From: JAKSCF01 sp028279945
GTDB taxonomy: Bacteria; Bacillota; Clostridia; Peptostreptococcales; JAAYPU01
NCBI GenBank assembly: GCA_028279945.1
Contig: JANQMT010000105.1
Coordinates: 1 to 64,000, forward strand
Direction of reading: 5' to 3'
Length of the DNA: 64,000 bases
Within the stretch, counting starts at the first letter, position 1. Each line of letters begins with the position of its first letter. The notes under the pieces were generated by a model. The model was not told the DNA's origin and searched no databases. It saw only the letters and a list, made by a program, of their open reading frames with translations. The translations under genes were made by a program, and so were the position numbers. Below, piece after piece: positions 34,048 through 43,735 of this stretch.

Positions 34048-35337
34048 ATGTCTACTTACATTGATGAGGTATTTGCAAGAGAAATTCTAGATTCCAGAGG
34101 GAATCCGACTGTAGAAGTAGAAGTTTATTTAGAAGATGGCAGTATGGGAAGAGCAGCAGTTCCGTCCGGAGCATCCACAGGTGCTTTTGAAGCGGTTGAA
34201 TTGAGAGATCAAGATGAAAGCAGATTTATGGGAAAAGGTGTTGTAACTGCGGTTGAAAATGTAAATGAAATTATTGCGTCGGAAATTGAAGGTATGAATG
34301 CTCTGGACCAAGCAGCAATAGATGAAATGCTTATTGAATTAGATGGAACAGATAACAAAGGCAAGCTTGGCGCTAATGCTATCTTAGGTGTTTCTATGGC
34401 AGTAGCTCATGCAGCTGCTGAATCTTTAGGGTTACCGCTTTTCCAATACATTGGAGGTGTGAATGCAAAAACACTTCCTACACCAATGATGAACATTCTA
34501 AATGGAGGAGAGCACGCTGACAATAATGTGGATATCCAAGAATTTATGGTGATGCCGGTTGGTGCTGAGTCCTTTGGTGATGCAGTAAGAATGGGAGCTG
34601 AAATATTCCATAACTTAAAGAAAGTCTTAAAAGGAAAAGGTCTCAATACTGCAGTAGGTGATGAAGGGGGTTTTGCTCCTAATTTAACATCTAATGAAGA
34701 GGCTTTGGAAGTGATTATAGAAGCCATTAAGAAAGCGGGATATGAACTGGGTAAAGATGTAAAACTTGCTTTAGATGTTGCTGCTACAGAATTATATGAT
34801 GAAGCATCTAAAACTTACAACTTAGCCGGAGAAGGCATTGTAAAAAGTGCAGTAGAAATGGTTGACTACTATGAAATGCTAATCAATAAATATCCCATCG
34901 TTTCAATAGAAGACGGTTTGTCGGAAGAAGACTGGGATGGCTGGAAACTGTTAACCGATCGTTTGGGTAAAAAAGTACAATTGGTTGGCGATGACTTGTT
35001 TGTAACCAACACTGAGAGACTTAAAAGAGGCATTGAAATGGGTGTTGGAAACTCAATTCTTATCAAAGTTAACCAAATTGGAACCCTTACAGAAACATTG
35101 GATGCAATAGAAATGGCAAAAAGAGCAGGTTATACAGCGGTTATATCACATCGATCCGGTGAAACAGAAGATGTAACCATTGCAGATTTAGTAGTAGCAA
35201 CCAATGCAGGACAAATTAAAACCGGCGCGCCATCCAGAACAGATCGTGTAGCAAAATATAACCAATTATTAAGAATTAATGAGATGCTGGATTACACAGC
35301 CATTTATGCAGGTGAAAGTGCCTTTTATAATTTATAG
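34048..35337 (+). CDS. eno: Enolase
   Basis: Eno dehydrates 2-phosphoglycerate to phosphoenolpyruvate with magnesium. The 429-residue protein shows EILDSRGNPTVEVE at the start, SGASTGAFEA in the active-site loop, the metal-binding D and E residues around VSIEDGLSEEDWDGW, and the signature LIKVNQIGTLTET and SHRSGETED. It is the last gene of the glycolytic operon and is followed by a terminator. Confidence 0.98.
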   Translation: MSTYIDEVFAREILDSRGNPTVEVEVYLEDGSMGRAAVPSGASTGAFEAVELRDQDESRFMGKGVVTAVENVNEIIASEIEGMNALDQAAIDEMLIELDGTDNKGKLGANAILGVSMAVAHAAAESLGLPLFQYIGGVNAKTLPTPMMNILNGGEHADNNVDIQEFMVMPVGAESFGDAVRMGAEIFHNLKKVLKGKGLNTAVGDEGGFAPNLTSNEEALEVIIEAIKKAGYELGKDVKLALDVAATELYDEASKTYNLAGEGIVKSAVEMVDYYEMLINKYPIVSIEDGLSEEDWDGWKLLTDRLGKKVQLVGDDLFVTNTERLKRGIEMGVGNSILIKVNQIGTLTETLDAIEMAKRAGYTAVISHRSGETEDVTIADLVVATNAGQIKTGAPSRTDRVAKYNQLLRINEMLDYTAIYAGESAFYNL

Positions 35338-35393
35338 ATTTTCAGACAACATGGATGAATCAAAATTCTCCCCTTTATAATTAATATATGATG

Positions 35394-35418
35394 AGAGAGC
35401 AGAAATGCTCTCTTTTCA
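35394..35418 (+). terminator. Terminator of the glycolytic operon
   Basis: AGAGAGC (35394-35400) pairs with GCTCTCT (35407-35413) and is followed by TTTC. Confidence 0.75.
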
Positions 35419-35629
35419 GATGAAACAGAATTTAACCCATTTTTTACTTCTAAAAATATTTTAAATAATTCTTTAAAGACTGTTGTAACTTTTTAAAGTA
35501 AAGGGTATGCTAAAATTACCTGCAAATTTAATGTTTATAGCATAATTCTTTTTAAAATCTGTTATGTATTTTAATACAATACAATGGAACAGATTGATTT
35601 TAAATAATACATATGATAGAATTTTGCTG

Positions 35630-35658
35630 TTGACTTGGAGAGAGAAATTATTTATATT
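35630..35658 (+). promoter_or_regulatory. Sigma-A promoter upstream of secG
   Basis: TTGACT (35630-35635), a 17-nt spacer and TATATT (35653-35658). The start would lie about 60 nt before the secG ATG. Confidence 0.6.
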
Positions 35659-35723
35659 AATAATGGTCCAATAAAAATAACAGTAAAATTATTTTATGGA
35701 TCATCATAATGGAGGTGTTAGAG

Positions 35724-35954
35724 ATGAGAATGGTTTTTATGATCTTTCAGGTGATTGCAAGTCTTATTCTAATTGCAAGTATTTTATTGCAGTCAGGAAA
35801 AAGTGCAGGCTTATCCGGATCAATTGGTGGCGGTGCCGAGCAGTTACTTGGTAAGAAAAAAGGAAGAGGCTATGATGCGCTTTTAAGCAAAGTCACTACT
35901 GCCGGAGCAATCATATTCATTATTTGTTCATTAATTTTAGTGACTTTTGAATAA
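35724..35954 (+). CDS. secG: Preprotein translocase subunit SecG
   Basis: SecG is the small membrane subunit of the SecYEG channel. The 76-residue protein has two hydrophobic helices joined by the family loop LLQSGKSAGLSGSIGGGAEQLLGKKKGRGYDALLSK. The second ATG (35724) is chosen since GGAGGTG lies six bases upstream; the ATG at 35709 overlaps that site. A pyrophosphatase gene follows. In many Firmicutes secG precedes rnr, which here lies 3.2 kb downstream, with hppA and two lipoproteins between. Confidence 0.93.
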   Translation: MRMVFMIFQVIASLILIASILLQSGKSAGLSGSIGGGAEQLLGKKKGRGYDALLSKVTTAGAIIFIICSLILVTFE

Positions 35955-36035
35955 AAAATGACATCTTAGAGTATATTCTACTCTATAAGATAAAAGGAAT
36001 TATTGACAAATTCATATTAAGGAGGAAGTATTAAA

Positions 36036-38027
36036 ATGGGTTATGAGGTGTTAGCACCTATCGTAGGAGTAGTTGCTCTTATTTTTGCGTTCACTTTAGC
36101 AAACTACATTAGTAAAGTGGATGAAGGTACAGACAGAATGAAAGAAATCGCTGCTTACATACGTGAAGGTGCCATGGCATTCCTAACTAGGGAGTACAAA
36201 TCACTGGTTATTTTTTCAGCAATATTATTTGTTGTACTTGGTTTTGGGATAGGCTGGAGTACAGCAGGAACTTTCTTATTAGGAGCATGCTTTTCTGCAC
36301 TGGCAGGCTTTTTTGGCATGAGAGTCGCAACAAAGGCCAATGTTAGAACTGCTAATGCAGCTCGTGAGGGCGGCATGAATAAAGCACTAAATGTGGCATT
36401 CAAAGGCGGCGCTGTCATGGGAATGTGCGTTGTTGGTTTAGGATTATTAGGTATAGGCTCGTTATTGGTTTTCTTAGGTGTAGAAAAAATTGACGTTATT
36501 ACAGGCTTCAGTCTAGGGGCATCTTCTATTGCACTATTTGGTCGTGTGGGCGGCGGTATCTATACGAAAGCGGCAGATGTTGGCGCTGACTTAGTAGGAA
36601 AAGTAGAAGCCGGAATACCGGAAGATGATCCAAGGAACCCTGCTGTAATAGCAGATAATGTTGGCGATAATGTTGGCGACGTAGCTGGAATGGGAGCAGA
36701 CCTATTTGAGTCTTATGTAGGGTCTATCATTGCTGCTGTTACACTTGCGTTCGCAATAGAAGAAATACCAACAGCTGAAGGCGCATTGTTTCCACTTGTT
36801 TTAGCATCTGCGGGGATTATTGCTGCCATTATCGGTACACTTTTTGTTAAAGGAAAAGAAGGCTCAAACCCAGCTAAAGCACTTGATAGAGGAACATACG
36901 TCAGTGGACTTATTGTACTCATTACCGCATTTTACTTAAGCAATCAATTCTTTGATGATTTAAATGGATTTTATACAGTAGCCATTGGTTTAATTATAGG
37001 AATTCTAATCGGTAAAGTAACAGAATATTATACTTCCGATGAATACGCACCGGTTAAAAAGATTGCTCAACAATCAGAAACCGGACCGGCTACAACCATT
37101 ATTAGTGGTTTTGGCGTTGGTATGATTTCAACAGCCATTCCCATTCTTCTAATTGCTGTAGGTATATTAGCATCTAACATGCTGTTTGGACTTTATGGGA
37201 TTGCCCTTGCTGCAGTTGGTATGCTTTCTACAGCCGGGATAACCATAGCAGTAGATGCATATGGTCCTATTGCAGACAATGCAGGTGGTATTGCAGAAAT
37301 GGCTGAACTTCCAGGAGAAGTAAGAGAAATTACGGACAAGCTGGATTCAGTTGGAAATACTACAGCTGCAATCGGTAAAGGCTTTGCAATTGGTTCCGCT
37401 GCACTGACAGCATTAGCTTTATTCGCATCATATTCACAAGTTGTAGGACTTACAGCAATCGATATTCTGAATGCTAAAGTAGTAGCAGGATTATTTATTG
37501 GCGGCATGTTACCTTTCCTTTTCTCTGCATTCACGATGGATTCTGTAGGAAAAGCAGCATTTCAAATGATTGAGGAAGTAAGAAGACAATTTAGAGAAAT
37601 TCCAGGCGTAATGGAAGGAACAGCAAAACCTGAATATGCTAAATGTGTTGATATCAGTACAGCAGCAGCACTAAAAGAAATGCTTGTTCCAGGAATTATG
37701 GCTGTAGTAGCACCGATTGCCGTAGGTATTGTTCTTGGTACGGAAGCTTTAGGTGGACTTCTAGCCGGAGCATTGGTATCCGGTGTATTAGTAGCTATCA
37801 TGATGGCAAATGCCGGTGGTGCTTGGGATAATGCTAAAAAGTATATCGAAAGCGGTAATCACGGTGGAAAAGGCAGTGAAGCACATAAAGCTGCCGTAAC
37901 GGGTGATACCGTAGGAGATCCTTTTAAGGATACTTCCGGACCTTCTATTAACATATTGATCAAATTAATGACAATTGTAGCAGTCGTATTCGGACCATTA
38001 TTCCTTGAAATTGGCGGATTACTGTAA
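36036..38027 (+). CDS. hppA: Membrane-bound ion-pumping pyrophosphatase
   Basis: HppA couples pyrophosphate hydrolysis to pumping H+ or Na+ across the membrane. The 663-residue protein has about sixteen helices and the substrate-site motifs GGGIYTKAADVGADLVGK, DDPRNPAVIADNVGDNVGD and, near the end, GDTVGDPFKDT. Around residue 440 it reads GNTTAA, the alanine form known from K+-dependent enzymes (the K+-independent type has lysine there). That class includes Na+ pumps, but the pumped ion is inferred. AAGGAGG precedes the ATG. Confidence 0.96.
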   Translation: MGYEVLAPIVGVVALIFAFTLANYISKVDEGTDRMKEIAAYIREGAMAFLTREYKSLVIFSAILFVVLGFGIGWSTAGTFLLGACFSALAGFFGMRVATKANVRTANAAREGGMNKALNVAFKGGAVMGMCVVGLGLLGIGSLLVFLGVEKIDVITGFSLGASSIALFGRVGGGIYTKAADVGADLVGKVEAGIPEDDPRNPAVIADNVGDNVGDVAGMGADLFESYVGSIIAAVTLAFAIEEIPTAEGALFPLVLASAGIIAAIIGTLFVKGKEGSNPAKALDRGTYVSGLIVLITAFYLSNQFFDDLNGFYTVAIGLIIGILIGKVTEYYTSDEYAPVKKIAQQSETGPATTIISGFGVGMISTAIPILLIAVGILASNMLFGLYGIALAAVGMLSTAGITIAVDAYGPIADNAGGIAEMAELPGEVREITDKLDSVGNTTAAIGKGFAIGSAALTALALFASYSQVVGLTAIDILNAKVVAGLFIGGMLPFLFSAFTMDSVGKAAFQMIEEVRRQFREIPGVMEGTAKPEYAKCVDISTAAALKEMLVPGIMAVVAPIAVGIVLGTEALGGLLAGALVSGVLVAIMMANAGGAWDNAKKYIESGNHGGKGSEAHKAAVTGDTVGDPFKDTSGPSINILIKLMTIVAVVFGPLFLEIGGLL

Positions 38028-38054
38028 GCTTTATTGTAAAATTTTATAGATGAA

Positions 38055-38102
38055 AATAAAAGGCAATGGTCATACTAAAAAGAATGGCTGTTGCCTTTAT
38101 TT
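38055..38102 (+). terminator. Terminator of hppA
   Basis: A long stem pairs AAAGGCAATGGTCAT with ATGGCTGTTGCCTTT, using a few G-U pairs, and is flanked by A and T runs. Confidence 0.75.
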
Positions 38103-38305
38103 GATTGAATTTTTCAATATAATTTCATTTCTATCCTAAAATAAATTTCAAAACGATTATTGATTTATGTCTTCAAAAGGAAAAAAATTATAATTCATCT
38201 AAAAATAGAAAGTGTATTATTTATATAAAATTAGTGAAAAACGATTAAAAATTTTAAAAAAAGCCATAATATTGATAAAGTTAGTAAATAGGAGATGATG
38301 AAATA

Positions 38306-38548
38306 ATGAAAAATAAGAAATTAATTTTAACAATTTTAATTCTTGTAACTATGGTGATGGTATTGGGTTGTGCTCAAGAACCGGTTGAAGAAGAAAGTCC
38401 TGAATTAAACCCTGATAATAATAATGTTGTCGAAGATAATGACCCCGGCATGGAAGATGATATGAATATGGATAACAATACAGAGCCCTTTGATGACAAC
38501 ATGGACAATATGGACAATATGGACAATATGAACAATACGACAGAATAA
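38306..38548 (+). CDS. Small acidic lipoprotein with MDN repeats
   Basis: An 80-residue secreted lipoprotein. The basic start MKNKK, a hydrophobic core and the lipobox VLGC (cysteine at residue 22) are clear. The mature part is very acidic and ends in repeats of MDN encoded by a 9-bp tandem repeat. No fold or function is recognised. AGGAG precedes the ATG. The next gene encodes a paralogous N-terminus (MKNKK...ALGCAQEP), so the two look like a duplicated pair. Confidence 0.7.
   Translation: MKNKKLILTILILVTMVMVLGCAQEPVEEESPELNPDNNNVVEDNDPGMEDDMNMDNNTEPFDDNMDNMDNMDNMNNTTE
38501..38536 (+). repeat. Nine-base tandem repeat inside the lipoprotein gene
   Basis: ATGGACAAT occurs three times in a row, followed by the variant ATGAACAAT. 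Being a multiple of three, slippage would change the number of MDN units without shifting frame. Confidence 0.85.
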
Positions 38549-38570
38549 AATGTCATAGGAGATGGTATTC

Positions 38571-38930
38571 TTGAAAAATAAAAAAATTTTCCTATTATTA
38601 TTGTTTATTTTAATCATTGCCATCTTTGCATTGGGATGTGCTCAAGAACCCACTGAAGATGAAAACAATGAGACTGATGTAGAAGATAATATGGATGACC
38701 AAAACGAACCCATGGAAACCGATGTAGAAGAAACTATTGAAGGAGAATTTGTCGGATGGGTGGATTCCAATAGCTTTGAAGTCATGAAAGATGATACGCC
38801 TTATGTCATAAGGACCAGCGAGGCAGTTATGATGCCTGATGATGCTTTGGATGGCAGGACTGTTAGAGTAACATATGTTAGGAATGATCAAGGACAAAAT
38901 ATAATCAAAACCATAGAAGTTTTGGAATAA
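38571..38930 (+). CDS. Acidic lipoprotein with a C-terminal beta domain
   Basis: A 119-residue lipoprotein with start MKNKK, hydrophobic core, lipobox ALGC and then an acidic linker, as in the gene before it. Unlike its neighbour it has a folded-looking C-terminal part of about 60 residues (GEFVGWVDSNSFEV...RTVRVTYVRNDQGQNIIKTIEVLE) resembling a small beta barrel. The TTG at 38571 is preferred, with GGAG nine bases upstream and the paralogous MKNKK start; an ATG at 38562 abuts that site. The function is unknown. Confidence 0.7.
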   Translation: MKNKKIFLLLLFILIIAIFALGCAQEPTEDENNETDVEDNMDDQNEPMETDVEETIEGEFVGWVDSNSFEVMKDDTPYVIRTSEAVMMPDDALDGRTVRVTYVRNDQGQNIIKTIEVLE

Positions 38931-38953
38931 ATTTATAAGAAAACACATTATAG

Positions 38954-38990
38954 AGGCATCCACTTATGTTTAAATGGATGCCCTTTTTTT
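38954..38990 (+). terminator. Terminator of the lipoprotein pair
   Basis: GGCATCCA pairs with TGGATGCC around a 12-nt loop, followed by seven T. Confidence 0.88.
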
Positions 38991-39136
38991 AACTTCAATT
39001 TATTATATATTTTATAATAAATATTTTTTTAATATGCTATAATGAAATAGCAAAAATTGCTAATACTAATATTTGGAGACTTTACAATCTTAATATTGGA
39101 TATATTACTTTGTTCGCTTCGGGATTGGAGGAAATT

Positions 39137-41272
39137 ATGGAATTTAAAGATCGTATTATTGAAATTTTAAGCAATAAAAATTATAGTCCATTGAATGATG
39201 AATCGATTCTTAAAGTATTAAAAGTTGAAAGATCAGATATAGGACAATTCTTTGCCGACTTAGACAATATGGAAGCCCAGGGCTTAATATTTAAAACAAG
39301 AAAAAATAAATATGTATTGCCAAATAGAATAAATTTGGTTGTAGGCATATTGAAGAAAAATAGAAAAGGTTTTGGGTTTGTTATATCTGAAAGTGATGAC
39401 AAAGGCGACGTATATATTTCATCATCTGAGATGAATAGTGCTATGCATGGTGACAGGGTTGCTGTACGTCTAATGTTTGATGAAGAAGGAGATAAGAGCA
39501 GAGAGGGAGAAGTTGTAAAGGTTATTAAAAGAAACAATTATGAAGTCGTTGGAACTTTTGATCGAAGTGATAAATTTGGTTTTGTCATTCCTGATGACCC
39601 TAGAGTAGGGCATGATATTTTTATACCTCAAGATCAAATAAACGGTGCTGTAACTGGGGATAAAGTGGTTGCCAAAATAAAAGTTTGGCCCCAGAAACAA
39701 AGAAATCCTGAAGGTGAAATTACTGAAGTTCTTGGAAGCAGCGAAGACATAGGCACTGATGTTGCAGCTATTATTAGAAATTATAAACTATCAGAGACTT
39801 TTCCGCCAAAAGTAATTGCTGAAGCTGAAAGCATTCCTTCTGAGATATCTGATGAAGAGTGGAAAAAAAGAACAGATCTAAGACATAAGGCCATCATAAC
39901 CATTGATGGTGCAGATGCAAAAGACTTGGATGATGCCGTATCCGTTGAAAAATTAGATAACGGCAATTATCTTCTCAGCGTACATATTGCTGATGTCAGC
40001 CATTATGTTAAAGAAGACAGCTTTTTAGATAAGGAAGCATTAAAACGTGGATGCAGCGTTTATTTAATCAATAAAGTATTACCCATGCTTCCGGAAAAAT
40101 TATCCAATGGATTATGCAGTTTAAACCCCAAGATAGACCGTCTAACCCTATCGATAGAAATGCAAATCGACTCTAGCGGCAACATTATTGCGCATAACAT
40201 ATTTAACAGCATTATCAAAACGACTGAGAGAATGATCTATACAGATGTATCGAATATTTTAGAAGATAAAGATGAAGGGTTAATAGAAAAATATAAACAC
40301 ATTTATGACGACTTATTACTCATGGAAGAATTAGCAAAGATTTTAAATAATGCAAGAGTTGAAAGAGGCAGCATCGATTTTAATTTTGATGAAGCCTATA
40401 TAGAACTCAATGATGAAGGTGTCCCATTGAATGTTGGTATCGCTGAAAGAAGAATTGCAAACAGAATCATCGAAGAATTTATGTTGAAAGCCAATGAAAC
40501 CATTGCAGAACACTTCTATTGGATGGAAATTCCATTCCTATATCGAAATCATGAAGAGCCCAGTATAGATAGAATCAATGAATTTAGACAATTTATATAT
40601 AATTTTGGGTATTCATTAAAAGGCAATACAGAAACGGTTCACCCAAAAGCACTGCAAGAAATCACAACCAAAATAAAGGGTGAACGAGAAGAAAATATTA
40701 TTAATTCCGTTATGTTGAGGTCGTTGAAGAAAGCGAATTATGCACCACAAAACCTTGGACATTTTGGACTGGCTGCGGAATATTATAGTCACTTTACTTC
40801 TCCAATCCGACGGTATCCCGATTTAATGATTCATAGAATTATTAAAGAAATCATTGAATTTGGAAGCCTAAGTGATGAAAGATTAAAAAAATTATATACG
40901 AAAGTTGAAGATGCAGCAAAAATATCCTCAGAAGCAGAAGTCGTTTCGGAAGAAATTGAAAGGGAAGTGGATGATCTTAAGAAAGCAGAGTATATTTCAA
41001 AACATATTGGTGAAACATTTGATGGGATTATCAGCGGTGTTACTTCCTTTGGCATATTTGTTGAATTAGAGAACACCATAGAAGGATTGGTTAGGATTGG
41101 AAGTATTGATAATGACTACTACATTTACGAAAAAGAAAAATATCGTTTAATTGGAGAAAGAACCAAAACCATATTTACCTTGGGAAGTCCGGTAAAAATT
41201 AAAGTCATTAACGTTAATTTACCTAATAAAGAAATAGATTTTGAATTAGTAAGTTTAGCTAAAGAGAGCTAA
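39137..41272 (+). CDS. rnr: Ribonuclease R
   Basis: Rnr is a processive 3'-5' exoribonuclease for structured RNA. The 711-residue protein has an N-terminal winged-helix (residues 1-65), two cold-shock-type OB domains (about 70-220), the RNB catalytic domain with the metal-binding signature TIDGADAKDLDDAVSVE, SPIRRYPDLMIHR, and a C-terminal S1 domain. The ATG at 39137 is chosen because GGAGG lies seven bases upstream. smpB and tmRNA, frequent neighbours, do not follow. Confidence 0.96.
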   Translation: MEFKDRIIEILSNKNYSPLNDESILKVLKVERSDIGQFFADLDNMEAQGLIFKTRKNKYVLPNRINLVVGILKKNRKGFGFVISESDDKGDVYISSSEMNSAMHGDRVAVRLMFDEEGDKSREGEVVKVIKRNNYEVVGTFDRSDKFGFVIPDDPRVGHDIFIPQDQINGAVTGDKVVAKIKVWPQKQRNPEGEITEVLGSSEDIGTDVAAIIRNYKLSETFPPKVIAEAESIPSEISDEEWKKRTDLRHKAIITIDGADAKDLDDAVSVEKLDNGNYLLSVHIADVSHYVKEDSFLDKEALKRGCSVYLINKVLPMLPEKLSNGLCSLNPKIDRLTLSIEMQIDSSGNIIAHNIFNSIIKTTERMIYTDVSNILEDKDEGLIEKYKHIYDDLLLMEELAKILNNARVERGSIDFNFDEAYIELNDEGVPLNVGIAERRIANRIIEEFMLKANETIAEHFYWMEIPFLYRNHEEPSIDRINEFRQFIYNFGYSLKGNTETVHPKALQEITTKIKGEREENIINSVMLRSLKKANYAPQNLGHFGLAAEYYSHFTSPIRRYPDLMIHRIIKEIIEFGSLSDERLKKLYTKVEDAAKISSEAEVVSEEIEREVDDLKKAEYISKHIGETFDGIISGVTSFGIFVELENTIEGLVRIGSIDNDYYIYEKEKYRLIGERTKTIFTLGSPVKIKVINVNLPNKEIDFELVSLAKES

Positions 41273-41378
41273 ACCCAGATTATTCACGATAAACTACAAA
41301 AATTCATGATTAATCAGGGTTAAAATTATACAAAATTGCACATCCTAAGAAAGAAAGATCGATCTTAGGAGGAAAAGA

Positions 41379-41801
41379 ATGAAAGTAAAAGATTTAATGA
41401 CAACAAATGTTTTGTATGCAAAACCTGATGCATCTTTGGAGCAAGTTGCTAATTATATGAAGCAACAAAACGTTGGATCTATTCCTGTTTGTGATGATAA
41501 CGGACATGCTTTAGGGATTATTACAGACAGAGATATTGTTTTAAAAGCTGTTTCTCAAGGTAGAAATGATTTGAAAGCCAAAGATGTTATGAGTACCAAT
41601 TTGGTTTATGCAACATCCGATATGACTGCTCATGAAGCATCTAACTTAATGGCTAAAAATCAAATAAGAAGATTGCCGGTAGTCGATAACAATCAATTGA
41701 CAGGAATATTGGCCATGGCCGATATTGCAAGGAAAAATATTTATGTAGACGAAGCAGGTGATGCTTTAAGTGCTATATCAAAACCTAATCAACTCAATTA
41801 A
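41379..41801 (+). CDS. CBS-domain pair protein
   Basis: A 140-residue cytoplasmic protein made of two CBS domains, with typical segments VKDLMTTNV, IPVCDDNGHALGIITDRDIVLKAV and AKDVMSTNLVY, RRLPVVDNNQLTGILAMADIA. Such stand-alone pairs bind adenine nucleotides and act as energy or signal sensors; the target is unknown. AGGAGG precedes the ATG. It stands alone with a strong terminator. Confidence 0.9.
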   Translation: MKVKDLMTTNVLYAKPDASLEQVANYMKQQNVGSIPVCDDNGHALGIITDRDIVLKAVSQGRNDLKAKDVMSTNLVYATSDMTAHEASNLMAKNQIRRLPVVDNNQLTGILAMADIARKNIYVDEAGDALSAISKPNQLN

Positions 41802-41910
41802 ATACCTTTTTTAAAAGCATATGGGAAACTATATACTACCAAGATTAAAATAACTTTTATTTTCCAACAAGGTCTTCCTTTCAAATCTTCATATAAGATC
41901 TTGTTCCAAG

Positions 41911-41948
41911 TAATAATGCTCCTGTTGTTAGGAGCATTATTATTTTTG
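41911..41948 (+). terminator. Terminator after the CBS gene
   Basis: TAATAATGCTCCT pairs perfectly with AGGAGCATTATTA around six bases, then TTTTT. A second imperfect hairpin (AACAAGGTCTT with AAGATCTTGTT) lies just upstream near 41867-41907. Confidence 0.88.
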
Positions 41949-42029
41949 TTAAAAAATTCTAGTTGACCAGTTATATTGAAACATATTTTGTTATAATATA
42001 TGTAATATTTGATGATTGAGGTGATGATA

Positions 42030-43703
42030 TTGAATAAAACAATTAAAGTATCTATTCATCATGATGGACAGAGCTTTCATAAGACATTAGATCAAGGAAC
42101 AACATTAGGAACGCTTTTAACAACCATGAAAATAAATGAAAAATATAAAATTGTTGCGGGAAAAGTCAACAATCAAATGAGAGAATTAACATATGCCTTA
42201 AATGAAGACAGCCAAATAGAATACTTAGATATTTCCCATCAAGACGGCAATAGAATATACCAAAGAGGGCTTATCTTTGTTTATATCAAAGCTATAAAAG
42301 AAATTTTAGGAGACTGCTCCGTTATTATTGAGCATTCATTAAGCAAAGGATTATATACAGAAATTAAGTATATCAGACCTATTAATCAAAAAGACATAGA
42401 AGACATTAAGGAAAGAATGCAGGAAATTATCGAAGAAGATATTCCCTTTGAAAAAGATCAAATACCCGTTGAAGAAGCAATGAAAATTTTTAAAGAGCAA
42501 GGGATGGAGGCAAAAGTAAAGCTTTTAAAATTCAGAAAAGAAAAAACCATTAATGTATATACTTGCGGATGGCTTAAAAACTATTTCTATGGGTATATGG
42601 TACCCAGTACAGGTTATTTAAATAAATTTGATTTAAAACTTTATAAACAGGGCGTCATTATTAGATTTCCAAACATAAAAAACCCAGATCAGATACCTGA
42701 ATTTGAAGAGCACAAAAAGCTGGCGGAAATCTTCAAAGAAGCTGAAAACTGGGGAGACTTGATGGAGCTGGGTTTTGTTGCTGACTTAAATGAAAGAATA
42801 GAAACCAATACTTATCATGAGATCATAAGAGTAGCTGAAGCACTTCAAGAAAAAAAGATCGCCTATATAGCAGATCGAATTACCAAAGAAAAAAAGAGGA
42901 TTATATTAATTGCCGGTCCTTCCTCATCCGGGAAGACAACGTTTGCACAAAGGCTTTCTATACAGCTCATGGCCAATGGACTTTCACCCATTGCTTTTTC
43001 AACAGATGATTACTTTGTTGAGCGGTCTGAGACACCAAGAGATGAAAATGGTAACCCTGATTTTGAATCATTAAATGCCTTGGATTTAAAATTATTCAAT
43101 CAGCAGCTTAAGGATTTATTAGCCGGTAAAGAAGTGGATATACCCAGTTTTAACTTTAAAACAGGACATAAAGAATTCGGGAAAAGATTTCTTAGGGTTG
43201 CAGAAGATCAATTAATCATTATTGAGGGCATACATGGATTGAATCCCGAATTGACAAAAGAAATTGAGGATAGTGAGAAATTTGAAATTTATATCAGCGC
43301 TTTGACTCAACTGAATATAGATAATCACAATCGAATACCTACAACAGATTCCAGACTCATAAGAAGAATCGTCAGAGACAGTCAGTTTAGAGGGCACACT
43401 GCGAAAACAACGCTTCAATTGTGGCCTGCAGTAAGACGAGGAGAAGAAAAAAATATTTTTCCTTTTCAAGAAGAAGCAAATGTAATGTTTAATTCTGTTT
43501 TAGTGTATGAACTAGCCGTACTTAAAAAATATGCAGAACCATTATTAAAAGAAATTAAAGAAGATGAAATAGAATATATGGAAGCAAAGCGGCTGCTTAA
43601 ATTTTTAAGTTACTTTTTATCTATAGAAAACGAATGTGCCATATTGAACAATTCAATTATAAAAGAATTTATAGGAGGCAGTTGCTTCTTCGACTCAGAA
43701 TAA
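42030..43703 (+). CDS. Nucleoside kinase (uridine kinase-like, TGS-type N-terminus)
   Basis: A 557-residue protein with an N-terminal region resembling the TGS and second domains of threonyl-tRNA synthetase (about residues 1-210), followed by a phosphoribulokinase/uridine kinase domain. Its P-loop is GPSSSGKTTFAQRL (around residue 300) and the lid region includes STDDYFVE. This architecture is common in Clostridia and is annotated as a nucleoside kinase; the exact nucleoside is not assignable. TTG at 42030 is chosen for GAGG eight bases upstream. An extended -10 (TGTTATAAT) lies upstream. Confidence 0.88.
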   Translation: MNKTIKVSIHHDGQSFHKTLDQGTTLGTLLTTMKINEKYKIVAGKVNNQMRELTYALNEDSQIEYLDISHQDGNRIYQRGLIFVYIKAIKEILGDCSVIIEHSLSKGLYTEIKYIRPINQKDIEDIKERMQEIIEEDIPFEKDQIPVEEAMKIFKEQGMEAKVKLLKFRKEKTINVYTCGWLKNYFYGYMVPSTGYLNKFDLKLYKQGVIIRFPNIKNPDQIPEFEEHKKLAEIFKEAENWGDLMELGFVADLNERIETNTYHEIIRVAEALQEKKIAYIADRITKEKKRIILIAGPSSSGKTTFAQRLSIQLMANGLSPIAFSTDDYFVERSETPRDENGNPDFESLNALDLKLFNQQLKDLLAGKEVDIPSFNFKTGHKEFGKRFLRVAEDQLIIIEGIHGLNPELTKEIEDSEKFEIYISALTQLNIDNHNRIPTTDSRLIRRIVRDSQFRGHTAKTTLQLWPAVRRGEEKNIFPFQEEANVMFNSVLVYELAVLKKYAEPLLKEIKEDEIEYMEAKRLLKFLSYFLSIENECAILNNSIIKEFIGGSCFFDSE

Positions 43704-43735
43704 AACCTAGGGGCAGTCATGAAAGGAGAAATATT

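Larger units (their letters stand above)
35338..35723. other. Gene-free stretch between eno and secG
   Basis: This AT-rich 386-nt gap holds the eno terminator at its left end and a sigma-A-type promoter near its right end. Between them, TATGCTA and TAGCATA near 35505-35545 form a weak inverted repeat. No coding frame or known RNA is seen. Confidence 0.5.

Noticed and set aside
37193..37534. A 113-codon frame opposite hppA
   Set aside because: It arises from the alanine- and glycine-rich coding of the membrane pyrophosphatase on the other strand.
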